DNA of 64,000 bases, taken from assembly GCA_004794785.1 (NCBI GenBank), contig SJOL01010342.1, positions 463,994 through 527,993 of the forward strand, read 5' to 3'. The notes beneath the pieces are model-generated. The model was not told the origin of the DNA. It made no database searches and saw only the letters and a program-made list of their open reading frames with translations. The DNA comes from Opisthorchis felineus (lineage: Eukaryota; Platyhelminthes; Trematoda; Opisthorchiida; Opisthorchiidae). The position numbers and the translations under genes were made by a program. Shown here one piece after another: positions 47,460 through 59,166 of this stretch (the first letter of the stretch is position 1; the number at the start of each line of letters is the position of its first letter).

Positions 47460-48339
47460 TTTCATTGTGTGCTCCATCAACTTAAGAACGGATTGGCCAG
47501 CAAGTCATTGAATACCAAAACACCATCAATGATTGGTTTTCTTTCAGAAGAGGAGCACTAGGCTGAGCACCCGGCTGAACCAACTTCACCGCAGAGAATA
47601 CTGTTCAACGGCCGTTTGATGATACGCAAACGACTATTACGCACGTAAAATATGAAGTGGCCTGCCTCAGAGAGTTAAGCTTTGAAGTGATAAGTATTCC
47701 AACTCCGTAAGTGATTACCAATTTTTACAGCACAGTTCCATTATCCGTTTTGTTTCACATTATCTTGAGCACTGTTATGTCACACGCATTAGTATCGATA
47801 GTAACGGTTACAGAAAGCCAGAGAGGTAGAACGAAACGATTGGGGGAACTGGCTAAGTGCCCGCTAGAGTTTTGATCAGTGACTGATAGTAGGTGATCGC
47901 ACGAGTTACGTTCGAGTCAGGCGCATACTCGTCGGTTTCTGTAAACTGTTCTACCGTCGGTAAACAACAACACATGCAACACTCTAAAAAAAGGCTCAAA
48001 TCAACGTCAAATACCTTGTTTGTGATACTTCTTAACATTACGTTAGGTGTGGAAAAGTGAAAGGATGAGTGAAGCTCAAAAAGCGCCCTCACCTGACTTT
48101 GAGTTGACACGTTCTTTATGGTCTGAAATAAATTTACCATCACAAACTTTAGCTCTAAAACACATTTTTCACCATGATTCGCAGTTTACTTTAATTTTCC
48201 ACACACATGGATTGTGTATGCCTGTGAGTTTCGTTTTCACTGGTTCCTCCGACAGAGCACACACGGTAAACGTGCTCTCTGTTTGGATGATGGCTTCCAT
48301 TTTGAAGAGATAACCACCATCGACTTCACAACAGTGAAA
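47460..48339. other. No supported gene (between the CAP promoter and the R2-like element)
   Basis: A 96-codon minus frame (48,143-47,853) and an 88-codon plus frame (48,047-48,313) are unrecognised. The plus frame could be the 5' part of the R2-like element, but it has no motif. The 5' end of that element cannot be placed. Confidence 0.4.
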
Positions 48340-48353
48340 GTGTTGGTGCGAAC

Positions 48354-48644
48354 ATGCTCGCCCAATTGGCCTGCGCTGATTGTTCCCGCCTTTTTCCGAC
48401 GAATATTGGCTTGAGCCAACATCGCCGGCAAGCACACCCCACCCAGCATAAAGCAGATAAGCTTGGCCGAGTGAAGTATTCCGGGGCCCGTTGGTCCCAA
48501 CAAGAATCACAATCTCTCTTGCGCCTGGCTAACAATTTATATCCGTCTTGTGGCACGCAAACCGCGCTGTTCGCGAGATTGGAGCAGTATTTTCCTGGTC
48601 GATCGGCTATCAGCATCAAAACCAGGTTACGGGTGCTTAACTGA
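48354..48644 (+). pseudogene. R2-like N-terminus: C2H2 zinc finger and Myb-like domain
   Basis: The first 30 codons hold CADCSRLFPTNIGLSQHRRQAH, a C-x2-C-x12-H-x4-H zinc finger (48,372-48,437). Residues 45-95 hold WSQQESQSLLRLA and a second part ending FPGRSAISIKTRLR (about 48,488-48,640), the Myb-like DNA-binding domain of R2 proteins (usual form W...E...L...........FPGRt...Ik..R). In R2 elements these domains position the protein on its DNA target. The frame stops at 48,645 and continues in another frame, so it is broken. The Leu-Ala leader before the finger gives no clear natural start. Confidence 0.82.
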
Positions 48645-48979
48645 CAAGCACAACAGGACGAATCATCATCTGGTGGCCCTGACCAAATTATCGGTCAAAC
48701 AATGGCCTACTCGTCAGAAGCTGACGACTATAGCGTCTGGTTTAAACAAACCGTGGATTGCGCCGTGTCATTCTTGAAATCCCATGCTGACAGTTCGCCT
48801 GCTAGTGTTGACCTCCTGGCATTTGCCCGAGGTTGCAGTCTGGCGTCATGACACCAGAGCAAGTCCTGTCGCTTCTGGACCTCCACGCCTCCAGGACATT
48901 TCCACACATCTGAAAAACTGTATCCCGACGCCATCCTCAGTTATCCCATCGGATTCCGGTCAACCGAAAGCGGATCCGT

Positions 48980-50468
48980 CGAGCCAACTACGCCGCTATC
49001 CAGACCCTATACCACCAAAGACGGAAAAATGCAGCGTCTGTTGTGCCCGATGGGTCATGGAAGGATCTATACAAAGGTGACTGCGGCCTACCTCTGAACG
49101 CCGAGCATTACTGGAAACAGGTGCTCTCAGCTCCAAAACACGTGGATAGCAGGCCAAGTCGCGTAGTAGTACCATCCGATTGGAGCTTGATCGAGCCAAT
49201 TACAGGAGAGAAGTCGGTCGTACGATCCGTTTAATGGGCAATTCGTCCCCAGGCCTGGACACGCCCAGGATGCTCCACCGGTTCAATGTTAACGCGCTTG
49301 CTGGGTATTTCAACTTACTCTTATTATCCCACATCTGTGTCGTGCCCGTATTACTCTAGTTCCGAAGGTCCCAAATCCGACTTCACCGGATCAACTGAGA
49401 CCGATCTCCGTGTCATCCATTCTTGTCCGATGCTTTCATAAGGTGCTTGCTGATCGCTGGAGTCGTAGATTGCAACTGCCCTCACTCCAGTTTGCACTTC
49501 TACATCGAGACGGTTGTTTGGAAGCTACATCGCTGTTACATGCCCTGCTTCGTCACTCTTCAGCGACTGCTTCTAACCTCAGCTTGGCGTTCGTTGATAT
49601 CTCGAAAGCGTTTGATTCGGTTTAGCATGACAATCCTCAGATCTGCCAAGGCGTTTGGAGCGCCGTCACCCCTAGTTCGATACATCGCACAGTCCTATGA
49701 GAATACCGTAGCAGTCTCCCCCAATTCCGAGGTCCACAGCCACAGAGATGTGAGGCAAGGGGATCCACTCTCCCCATTATTGTTCATCATGGCAATGGAT
49801 GAGGTTCTTGGATTGTCAATGCCGCAACTGGGATATCAGTTCCATGACACCCTAGTGGATGGTTTTGCCTTCGCTGACGACTGGGTCGTGTGTGCAGAAA
49901 GTCAGGCTCGCATTAAGGGGAAGCTTGAAGCTACTGCGGTCAAGTTGGGAAGCGCTGGTATGAAGATAAACGCGCGAAAGCCGAAAGCGATGGTGATTTG
50001 TGGGGACAAGAAACATCGGGCAACAGCAGTCTTAGTCGAACCATTTTGCTTCGCCGAGGAACTCATCACTCCTCTGGGTCCGACAAACACCGTAACATAT
50101 TTGTGTATTCCCTTTACATTCAAGGGAAAGGGGTCTTCAACCACCGACAGCATCTGCTCAAACTGCTCGATGAGGTGACGCGTTCCCCGTTGAAGCCGCA
50201 GCAAAGAATGGAGATCACGAGGAACTACCTGATACCGAGGCTGACATATTTGCTCGTGCTCGGCCAAGTCCACCGAAACACGCTCAAGAGGTTGGACAAC
50301 TACATCAGGCAACCTATTCGTGACTGGCTACGTCTGCCGAAGGACACCCCGATCAGCTACATCCACGCCGACAAACAACAACTCAGACTTGGTATCCCAA
50401 GTCTGAGTGCAACAATCCCGATGCAGCGAAGGGAGCGTATGAAAAAGCTCTTTTCTACCCAGTGCTGA
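48980..50468 (+). pseudogene. R2-like reverse transcriptase, frameshifted
   Basis: The pre-RT part encodes YAAIQTLYHQRRK and DGSWKDLYKGDCGLPLN (about 49,000-49,110). RT motifs follow: LVPKVPNP..PDQLRPISVSS (about 49,350-49,415), palm A FVDISKAFDSV (49,590-49,622), RQGDPLSPLLFIMAMDE (about 49,753-49,803), and palm C GFAFADDWVV, where FADD (49,870-49,881) replaces YADD as in R2. The thumb then gives LKPQQRMEITRNYLIPRL and GIPSLSATIP. Breaks: TAG at 49,623-49,625 together with a frameshift just after palm A, another near 50,133 and a stop at 50,468. Both catalytic Asp regions survive. The enzyme would have primed cDNA synthesis from a nicked target. Confidence 0.85.
50381..50408. repeat. Perfect 12-bp hairpin inside the R2-like thumb coding region
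   Basis: ACTCAGACTTGG and CCAAGTCTGAGT pair perfectly around TATC. It covers the codons for the conserved LGIPSL motif (consensus GGLGIPSL). Confidence 0.85.
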
Positions 50469-50667
50469 GTACTACGCAATGTAGTCAACGATTCCGCATT
50501 TGGCAAGATTGTTCGGGATCTCAGCCTTCCGATCCGAGTCCATGGTGTATGCGCAAACACCAAGAAAGAGCTGGAGTGATAGTCTGCACAACACCGTTGA
50601 CGGTCGCGGTTTACGAGAGTTGGTCGCTTCACCCCTTTCGAATCGATAGCTCGTATTTCCAGAACGA

Positions 50668-51336
50668 GTGTTTCCTCGGATATTTATCCGCGGTATCCAG
50701 CTCCGATGCAACCTGCTCAGGACGAGAGTTAGAAGCGCTCGATATGGTCATGGTGGCCAGACGATCTTATGTCGTGGAAATTGTGGCCAGCCGGAGAGTT
50801 TGGTGCATATTTTGCAGTCCTGCTGGATCACGCATGATGCCAGATGTGCTCGTCATAATCGGGTTGCAAGAGAACTCGCAAAGCGTCACCGTCGCCTGGG
50901 ATACACCGTCTTCGAGATGTTGAGAGCACCTACTTCGACGTCCTTCATCAAGCCTGACCTAATCGCTGTTCGGGAGAGCCGAGCAACTGTGATAGACGTT
51001 AGCATAGTCTCGGATGAGCGTGGAGTGACTGTGTGGAATGAGAAGAAGCAGAATTGTGGTGCTGATGAATATTCCCTCGCCATAATCTCAGCCCTACGCG
51101 CAATTGGTTGTGATGTCGACTTATTGGTCCACCAACCGATGATCATCTCTTATCGAGGTATCTGCTTTCCTCAATCCGCCAAGGCTGTTATTGGACTGGC
51201 TTTCCTAAGGTCACAGTCAGTGACTTGTGTTTGCTTGCCATTGTGGGCTCCCTGCATACTTACGACACTTTTATGCGTGGTACATGGCGTTGAGTGCACA
51301 TTCTTGTCATTGAATCTCACACCAGACCCAGTATGA
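50668..51336 (+). pseudogene. R2-like C-terminus: CCHC knuckle and restriction-like endonuclease
   Basis: The frame encodes CRGNCGQPESLVHILQSC (C-x3-C-x7-H-x4-C, about 50,770-50,826), the zinc knuckle that precedes the endonuclease in R2-type LINEs. After a basic stretch (ARHNRVARELAKRHRRLGY) comes KPDLIAVRESRATVIDVSIVSDE, with the PD (50,950-50,958) and downstream D (50,993-51,000) of the PD-(D/E)xK fold and a Lys pair (NEKKQN) where a catalytic Lys is expected. The enzyme would nick the DNA target. This is the longest unbroken piece of the element (222 codons); its last part drifts into 3' UTR-like sequence, so the natural stop may differ. Confidence 0.85.
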
Positions 51337-51640
51337 CGGACACTTTGTGCCCAATGTGCGAGTCATGGCTGTGCTAGCGCTTACCGCGCCTTGAAGAGCA
51401 TTCAGTATTGTTTGTCCTTTCTTCGGCTGTTGATCTTTACACGCGTGTTTCCATACCAAAATTCTTACATGCGTTAGGATTCATCTTATCTGACTGGAAC
51501 TGTTGGTGGCATGACCTCGAAAGAGACGTTTCTCTCTTTCACCTCATATTCTCCTGTAACACTATCACATTCATCGCTTGTATTTACTTTTTATGTCTGT
51601 GAACATGCTCTTCAAAAATAAACGATAAAATAGACACTGT

Positions 51641-54600
51641 TACATCAAATTTTCATCACTAATCACCACTCTGACTGTGGATTACTTTAAAGTATGTTTT
51701 ACATGCATCAAAATGTTTGGAGGTCCATAAAGAAGTAGAAAGGTCTAAGATCAAAGCGAATCTTAACTTGAAGGAAAACGTTTTGCACACACTAGGATTA
51801 AATGCTCAGACTGGAATGATACTTTTAAGGTCAACCGGCGGGCCGGATCAAAAAACACAAAACGTTTTGTGTGTAGACGTTTCTGTGCATGCTTGCGCTC
51901 CGATGCAGTTTTAAGACTTTCTGAGAAACAGTTGCCGTCTTCTGGGGTGTAGCAGGCTGCACACTTCCTCAATAATATCTGTGCAACCGTTCTGAATTAG
52001 ATTATTTTCCACACAGAGAAGGGTAAGACTACGAAAAACTAACAAACGCTGATTGAACCGTTTGATCACAAAGCGATATTATCTTTAAAATACTGATCTT
52101 TTTGAGTAACCCAGAAAACACCAGACGACCAATGTGAGGTGTGGGTGTGGCGAGTCTTAGACTGCAAACCGTCGTATATTCTACCAATTTCGTGAATTCG
52201 TTTACTAATGTGCTTATTCGAAAACGTCACCGTCGGCAAACTAACTTTTAGAAATCATCACTCGTCGGTAAAATTTGGAATGAGAAGAGGTGAACTGCCC
52301 CAAGAGTCTGGCAGCCCTCAATGTGAACTTAGTCTACGTGCATTCGTACAGATTATACCATGATGCATTATCCCTCATTGGCAAGTTGTATCTTTTGCTC
52401 TATTCTTTGGATAAGAGAACACCTGTTAGTGCAGAACACGTTTTGCTTGTAAGATTGTAGTTAAGGCGATTTCTTTCTGTGACCTAGTCGCCAGGTTTCA
52501 AAAAGCATATTTAGAAGGCAATTGAAAAGGGAAATGCAAAGACCCCTTGATGCACATCCAATCAGTAAACAACTGTTTTATACGTCCCTTCGCTAGTCTG
52601 GCCGTATTGATTTCGATTACCATAAAGAACACAATGGGTCTTCCGATATCGGTCTGCAAAATTTTTGAGGCAGTATTCTGGGATTGAAGATATCTGAAGC
52701 TTACGGAGCATTCTTGCTGCAAGAGCAAGCCGTTAGATGGGCGAGGTACAACCATTAAGACTTACTGTCGTGTAACATCTGTTGCTGCGGCTCTGCGTGC
52801 AAGCACCAAAACATCCAGAGGTAGTCTTTTACCTACTTTGAGTAGGACCAGGCTGCACGCAATCCAGCGAGATTTCGTTTAAAATGTTCGCTTCTTGACA
52901 TATGCCACTGAATCACTGGCATAGCACAGCAACTTAGTTTTGACTGTTTCAGGTTTTTTTTTGACAGATTTTCACAAGATTCGAATATAATTTTCAGTAC
53001 ACATTGTTGTTGGTTTTCGTCTTGTGTGCACATCCGCCGTGGCAAAAGTGTCATTGATTTATTTAATGGCGGTTTGGTTATATCCCCTTTTCTGACACTG
53101 ATTGGGTTCCCCGCGGTTCAGGGCATGTATTCTGCATTTCTTGGTTGCAGTCAAAATTAACTTGTCTTAGCTCATGAACAGGTTCACCGCCAGACGCCAG
53201 CAGAGGTAGGGAAGATGGAGTCATTTTACACGATAAACCCACTAAACAAGGACTTGGTTTAGGCGAACGGGTTTGTTTTACAAGGCTTACTTTGCGAAAT
53301 TTTCACACGCTCTGCTTCTATACACTGTACTGAATCCAGCGTTTTGTACAGGCGTGAGTGCAGGGAAGATGGTTAGGCTGAAAGCCTAATCACATGTCGA
53401 AGGTATCAGTAAGAAAATGTACCAGGTGGAGGCAGTGATCTTACGTGATCAATATTGCACTGGGCGCTAAGTAAAGAGGAAAGCTGTAAAATTTGGTAGG
53501 CTTGTGTCTATTAAGAGTTAGTAAGCAATAATGACGCATGGAAATTGCGATGACAATCACATACCAGTGATTATTTGCCACCTAAAGCATCGCTGAAAGA
53601 GTCAGAAAGACGCCAAAAGTGGGCCGTGGTGAGAAGCTAACTGCGTCACAAAATGTAAGGAGAAGTGTTATTCCAAGTTAACTTTTTTGAACGAACTGTG
53701 CACGGTTTCTTTTGGGATTCAACCGCATTTGGTCTGATTCAGAAGTATTCAATGAGCGATTTGTGTTCCCGTGGCCGAAGGGTTGGAATTTGGGTGCAAA
53801 ATCGTCCAACAAGTCATCAGACACTGAAAACTTGGTGGGCGAGTGCAGTAAAAAATATAATATACAAAAAGGTTGTTTTCGGGCGTCATTTTCTATACAC
53901 ATGGGGTTTGCTCACAGGTTGCATAATCCATGGAAATCGAATGACGAAAAATTCTCAATAAGCAATAGTTCACCCGAAGACGATTTCACATCGAGCAAAC
54001 TGCGCATCACACCCACTGTCATAGTTGCTACACCTCCGGTGCCAAAATTGGTCAGTTCGAAGAGCTTTTGGTTCCAGTTCATCGCAGATGTTACGCTGTA
54101 CTTTCGCTAAAGAGGAAATGGTTCTGGAGAAATTTGAATACACATTAAGTTGAGTTTTCTCCGCAATCTTAGCCGAGGCAGTCATTTTCCCGTATACCGG
54201 AGGTGTATTTGTTCTGTCAACGAGTCACTGTAACGGAACATACGTGAGGGGCGAAAAAGGGCGCAAAAATATATTTGTCGTTTCCGAAATGTTATTCTTT
54301 CACTCGTGCGCATGAGGCAGATTCTACGATAGGAAGGAAAAGCCGGATTCATTTGATGACCTCTTAAGCTATGCAGTTTTCCTCAAGGGAAAGAAACAGG
54401 AAACAGTTCATGCTGTTTGGATTGTGGTATAAGTTTCTACTGAAGTACCGCGCGCCACCATAAAGGGGTAAGTGTAATGATTTGTTTGTGGAGAGTTTCC
54501 TGGAACCTCTACTTTGGCCGTCATTCGATCGGGCTGCACACATCCCTAGTTTAGTTTACGAGGTTGTGGTCGTGTGAAATAGGCACAAAACCCTATATCG

Positions 54601-57600
54601 ACTACTGTTGGTGGTCTTTGTGTGGAATGTCAACAAAATTAAATTCTAATGGATCATTAATTATTCCCATTTGGTTTTCAGGTTCTTTGTGACCCTATCG
54701 GACGTTCAATAGGGGTTAAATTTTGACGAACTGTTGTCTTGTAGTAAGTAAAACTGGTTCCTAGTGTTCCAATTTTACCATGTAACTGTAAAGTGACAAG
54801 GTTCCCCTTCTTGTTTGGTGAATAATAAAATGTGATAACCGCACACCCGATGGATCACTGATTGTTGCAGCCTTCATATAGTTAAACGGTTTAGAAGAAT
54901 CTGTCGACTGGAGAGCGAGCGAAGAAATACAAAGTAATAATCTCTTATTACTTTTACGAAACATTTCTATGCATACTCGCATTTCGCCATTCAGCCAGTA
55001 TTTAATGACACATTTAATGGTTCGCATTTCGGAGGGTCACGGTCATTTTGTGCTCCTTGGCGTTTGTGTGAAAGAATTTGGGGCTATTTGTAAACAAACT
55101 TGCGTGGTGGATTAAAAATTGAAACAAACCAAAAAGACGGCTGAAAAATATTCCCCCGAATGCTTGTAAGGAGACAAGTCGAATGAAAACTAAATTCTTA
55201 CCCTTCTTCCTCCCGAGCAGCAAATTTCGAACATCTTATATGAAATAAGATGGCTTGTGCCCTCAAATCTCTTTTGCGGGATCACAATATACGATCATGT
55301 CTACAAAGACTAATACATACTGCAGTATTCTTCCCCCAAACTATTCCGCTTGCTCACTCACCGTATCTCCAACTGGAACTTCGGGTGCGCACTTTATGGC
55401 CTCTCGAACTTTCTCCTGCAGTGGGCATTACGTCGGGCTGATTCTTACCCTATTTTACCCGCTAACACCATAACCACCAAGATCTGTACACCGCGGTTGA
55501 ATAAAAATTTTCTACTTGTCCCTCCTTAGACTTCGGCCAAGCAAACCACTCTGACGAAAAATGCATGGTGGCGGATCTACCGCCTGTAAAAATTTACCAC
55601 AATATCTGTTCGGTCGCGTTCTGAAGGAACTATATGACATTGTGTACCACATGCAAAATTCACTGCGTAGCACGGTTGATCTGAGCATGTCAAAAGTTCT
55701 CAGGACTCTGTACAATAACCGTTCATAGCAGACTGCCAAAATGGCAAACACATCTTGAACAAACACCAGCTTCGTTTGTCACAGTACACATGCGACAACT
55801 TCATTAAAATATACAGCAAACAGCCCATTCTAGGTAGTTTTCTCCAATTGCTCTCAGGGTTTCTTACGTTGATTGACAACAATGAAGAAAAGTTTGACTC
55901 TTACCTGTGGAAGTACGCCTTCTCTGGTCGCAAAGCGAAAACCCATTGGAGTTCATGATTGTTTCCGAGGCCAACATTAGTCGAACGTTGGGTCTTCTGC
56001 TACATTGGCAGCATTGCTGATGACTCATTTTGTGAACCACGTTGAATGACCTAGTGAGACATGAGAGCAAAGGACTTTGACATCTTGCAAATTTTCGTGA
56101 CTGCAGTCTGCCCGCCCACCCCGCCCCCTCCCCGCATGAGGAACACAAGATAGAGAGCAAACATGTTGATGGATGCTACCCGCTTCTTGAGGCAAAGCGC
56201 TGAAAGTCTGGTACACGGATAGAGTATATGGTAGCGACGTGGTAGGTTTACTCACCCCTAAACTGTCATCTATGTATGTTAGCACTGTGCCAAGTGGGTA
56301 GCATTGTAACCTTGTTTATTCGAAGAAAATTATTGGCTTAAAAAACCGTCACTTTCAATAAAGACCTTCCATAAAACTTAAAGAAAAGCGATCCGTTCTG
56401 GAAAAAAAAATTTTGGTCAACAAATTACGTTATTTTACGTTGTCACCGCATTGTCCTTGGGCCATCCAGTTGCAATTTGAGGAAACATGTTATAGTTGTT
56501 AGAACGTCAAACGTTATCCCTTTATTTGTTTACGTTGGAGTAAAGGGAATAGTTGGGATGCCGCTTACGGCCGAAACACCCTTTAATCGTTCTAGTAAAA
56601 GCTTATTAGGTGAAGCAAGCCCTTGCGTTAGCCTTAGAATCAGTCACCTGTTCACCGTCATGTTTTCTTTTGAGTTATTTGATTCACCCGTTGAACTGTC
56701 ATGTTCACCTCAATCGAATTATCTTGTGTTCGACAGACTGTTAAACACCAACCGATACATTTTCAGAAATAAGCATATTAGACTCATACCATACTTTCTA
56801 TGATTGAAAAGTATCTGCCAAATGTAGATTTATATTACAATTCTCTGTTGTGTGTTACTGGTTGACTGCACGACCACATTTCGTATTACAACCGTTTTAC
56901 GTCTGGTGTTAGTCAAAAAAGGAAACGAGTCTGAAATTAGATGTCGTTTGTTCCGCAGTAGGGTCCGGAATGACGTACCTACAATCAGCGCTGGTAAAAC
57001 CGGTTAACTTTATGCGATACTGTTGGTTTATAAGTGACAGTTAAGATGGAATAAACCATTCCACATTTATTTCTGCGACCTGAATTTTCAGTTTCAGAGA
57101 CCCAAAATGCACACATCATTTTGCCGGCAATTTGCATGACTGTTCAGTGGTTCGGCCTTGTATAATATTTCCTCAACGGGAAGCTGTTTGGCAGACACTT
57201 CCTTGAAACAGCACACCCAGCTTTCCCAAAATTACTTGTGTGTGTCACTTCATCTTGCTGGGAAACAGGACTGTGAATATACAGCTGTGCCTGTTTGGTT
57301 TAAGGGATAAATGATGACATTTTTACACAGGGTGTGCCTTGACATGCTATTCGATGGGACCTTAACTGTATGATCCATGCAGTCAACGCTCGCTCTGGAA
57401 CATAGCTTAACCCAGTTTCTTAATATCGGTGTATCCAGCCGACACTGAAGTCAAGGTGGTAATACTCAACACATGGGTCGTTTCCAACAGCGCTTTGCAG
57501 TATGAGGTGCTCGTATTTTGCACGTTTGAAACAATAAACGTTATTTTTATAATACAACGTAATTTGCAAGCTTGCTAAAAACCCTACGACAGCTTACTAA

Positions 57601-58879
57601 CGGTCTCGTTCTTCCTGGAGCTACGAAAACGGACGTAATCTCAGAAATTCCGTCAACTATATATTCTGCTTGAACACCTCATTGTACGCAAGCGGTGAAA
57701 TACAATCAAAATATATCGGGAATCCTATACCACCTGCAAACGTAGGCACAGCATTGTGAACCACAATGTAAATAAGAGGTTCAACCGGCGATCACCCATT
57801 AACACGAGGATTACTTTCTTCGAGGTCATATCAGCTGAGGTGAACAAAATTCACCTTTAATTTTCGGGATTTCATGTGAGGCGATTACCTAGGTACCCGG
57901 GCAAGCGCATTTTAATCTTATTCATCAGTAGTCAGCTAGCGACTTGGCTCACCAATACTCTAGGTTGTTTTTAGCGCTTATCAGTTTTACAAACGCTACC
58001 TTCACAGATTCGTTGTTCTTACATATGATGGGTAGATCCAAATACGGAGGCAGTCGTCGACGTTTTAGCTCATGGGTTACCGCGGGATTCGAATAATCTT
58101 ACCAGAGGGTTGGGTAAACTTCATCACCGGAAACGACCAGTCTGTCACCAAAACAGAGCTTGTGAAATACTAGCCTCGACACAAGACCATTCAATGGTCC
58201 CTCTAACATTAACATGAAAATGTTTGCTAGGGTTGGACTCAGTGACCGATTATGACTACTCTATTGTTTAAGGAAATCAAGTCACACAGTAAATCGACGG
58301 GTTTATTCAGAGGGTCACTGAGAAACAACAGAGAATGAATCAGGGATTCTGCATAGCACAGGATCATTTCATCGATATCTCTTAAGGTGAATTTGTGTGA
58401 AGTTGCGTAGTTCTAACAGCAGCTGGGCAGGCAGCCTCATGTGTTCCGCCAAAAAAACTAGTTGCCTCATTTTCTGCAACATGACATACCTGCCACTTAA
58501 GAGCCACAGGTTCAAAGATGTTAGGTGCCGCCAAAAACCTCCCGAATTTTGAGTGCATGAATCCTTATCTGAAACAACGCGCTGGTTAAAGAACCTTCTA
58601 AGGAAGGCCGCGGTTTCACGAAGAATTCTGTAAGTCAGTGATGAGGCTTTGACGCTCCTGAAAAAGGAGGTGTATATTTTGACAACAGCTTGCAACATAA
58701 CGGAACTTATTGGTTAGTCTGTGAACTCAGGAGATATCGACTCAGATGTGACCAGTTGTGTATCTTAAGGTTACCCAAACGATAGCTCATATTTGGACGA
58801 GTTAGTCTATAGACTATTGTTGTTTACTTCTTACACTATAGAGGAAAATGTTGGCAGCTCGTGTAGCATAGATGGTGGA
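51641..58879. other. Long stretch with no supported gene
   Basis: Frames of up to 132 codons (53,712-54,110 plus; 56,477-56,803 plus; 58,698-58,369 minus) have no recognised motif and no convincing splice partners. An 18-bp palindrome is listed separately. The composition is ordinary AT-rich noncoding. Confidence 0.45.
51855..51872. repeat. Perfect 18-bp palindrome
   Basis: ACACAAAACGTTTTGTGT reads the same on both strands. Its core AAAACGTTTTG also occurs about 85 nt upstream (near 51,776), followed there by CACACAC. Confidence 0.8.
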
Positions 58880-59080
58880 TGTGCCAACCACCAAACCATC
58901 GCTACGCACCACTACGCTCCCTGACAACGCACTGATTATGTCACCTTAATTGGTGATGTAAAGTTTGCAATCAAATTGTCCAGCTCAGCGAACAAACCAA
59001 CGACCACTTCTTGCATCAGCCCTTCAAGTGATAACAATGTATGTTCCTAACTGGTTGAAAGTTAGGCCAATTACTATTGC
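58880..59080 (-). repeat. Fragment of dispersed repeat family 'L' (LFAEL-type)
   Basis: The minus-strand translation contains EVVVGLFAELDNLIANFTSPIKVT then a stop. It matches 2030-2150 (plus) both in protein and in the DNA beyond the stop, and more weakly 11,980-12,170 and 31,640-31,850. Confidence 0.5.
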
Positions 59081-59111
59081 TTATCAAATTAATTCCCGTT
59101 AACTATATTGT

Positions 59112-59166
59112 TCAGGTGAATGTGTTACCCAAAATCCGCCTCATGTTTCCGTTGGCACGATATTCT
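59112..59166 (+). repeat. Short dispersed repeat, sister copy at 1638-1692
   Basis: Shares CCGCCTCATGTT and ACGATATT with 1638-1692 at the same spacing. Confidence 0.55.

Larger units (their letters stand above)
48340..51640 (+). mobile_element. R2-clade-like non-LTR retrotransposon, decayed, not in 28S rDNA
   Basis: In order: a C2H2 zinc finger, a Myb-like domain, a reverse transcriptase with FADD, a CCHC knuckle and a restriction-like endonuclease with a PD..D motif. This single-ORF arrangement is diagnostic of R2-like LINEs. Only one N-terminal zinc finger is seen, as in the R2-D group. At least one nonsense codon and several frameshifts kill it. The likely end is near 51,620-51,640, after a 3' UTR of about 300 nt and an AATAAA-like sequence; no poly(A) follows. 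Neither flank resembles the conserved 28S site. Both borders are approximate. Confidence 0.85.

Noticed and set aside
51600..51700. 28S rDNA insertion site for the R2-like element
   Set aside because: No 28S-like sequence is recognisable on either side of the element.
53665..54110. Overlapping 98- and 132-codon plus frames
   Set aside because: No domain, and the minus strand is also open; chance or unknown.
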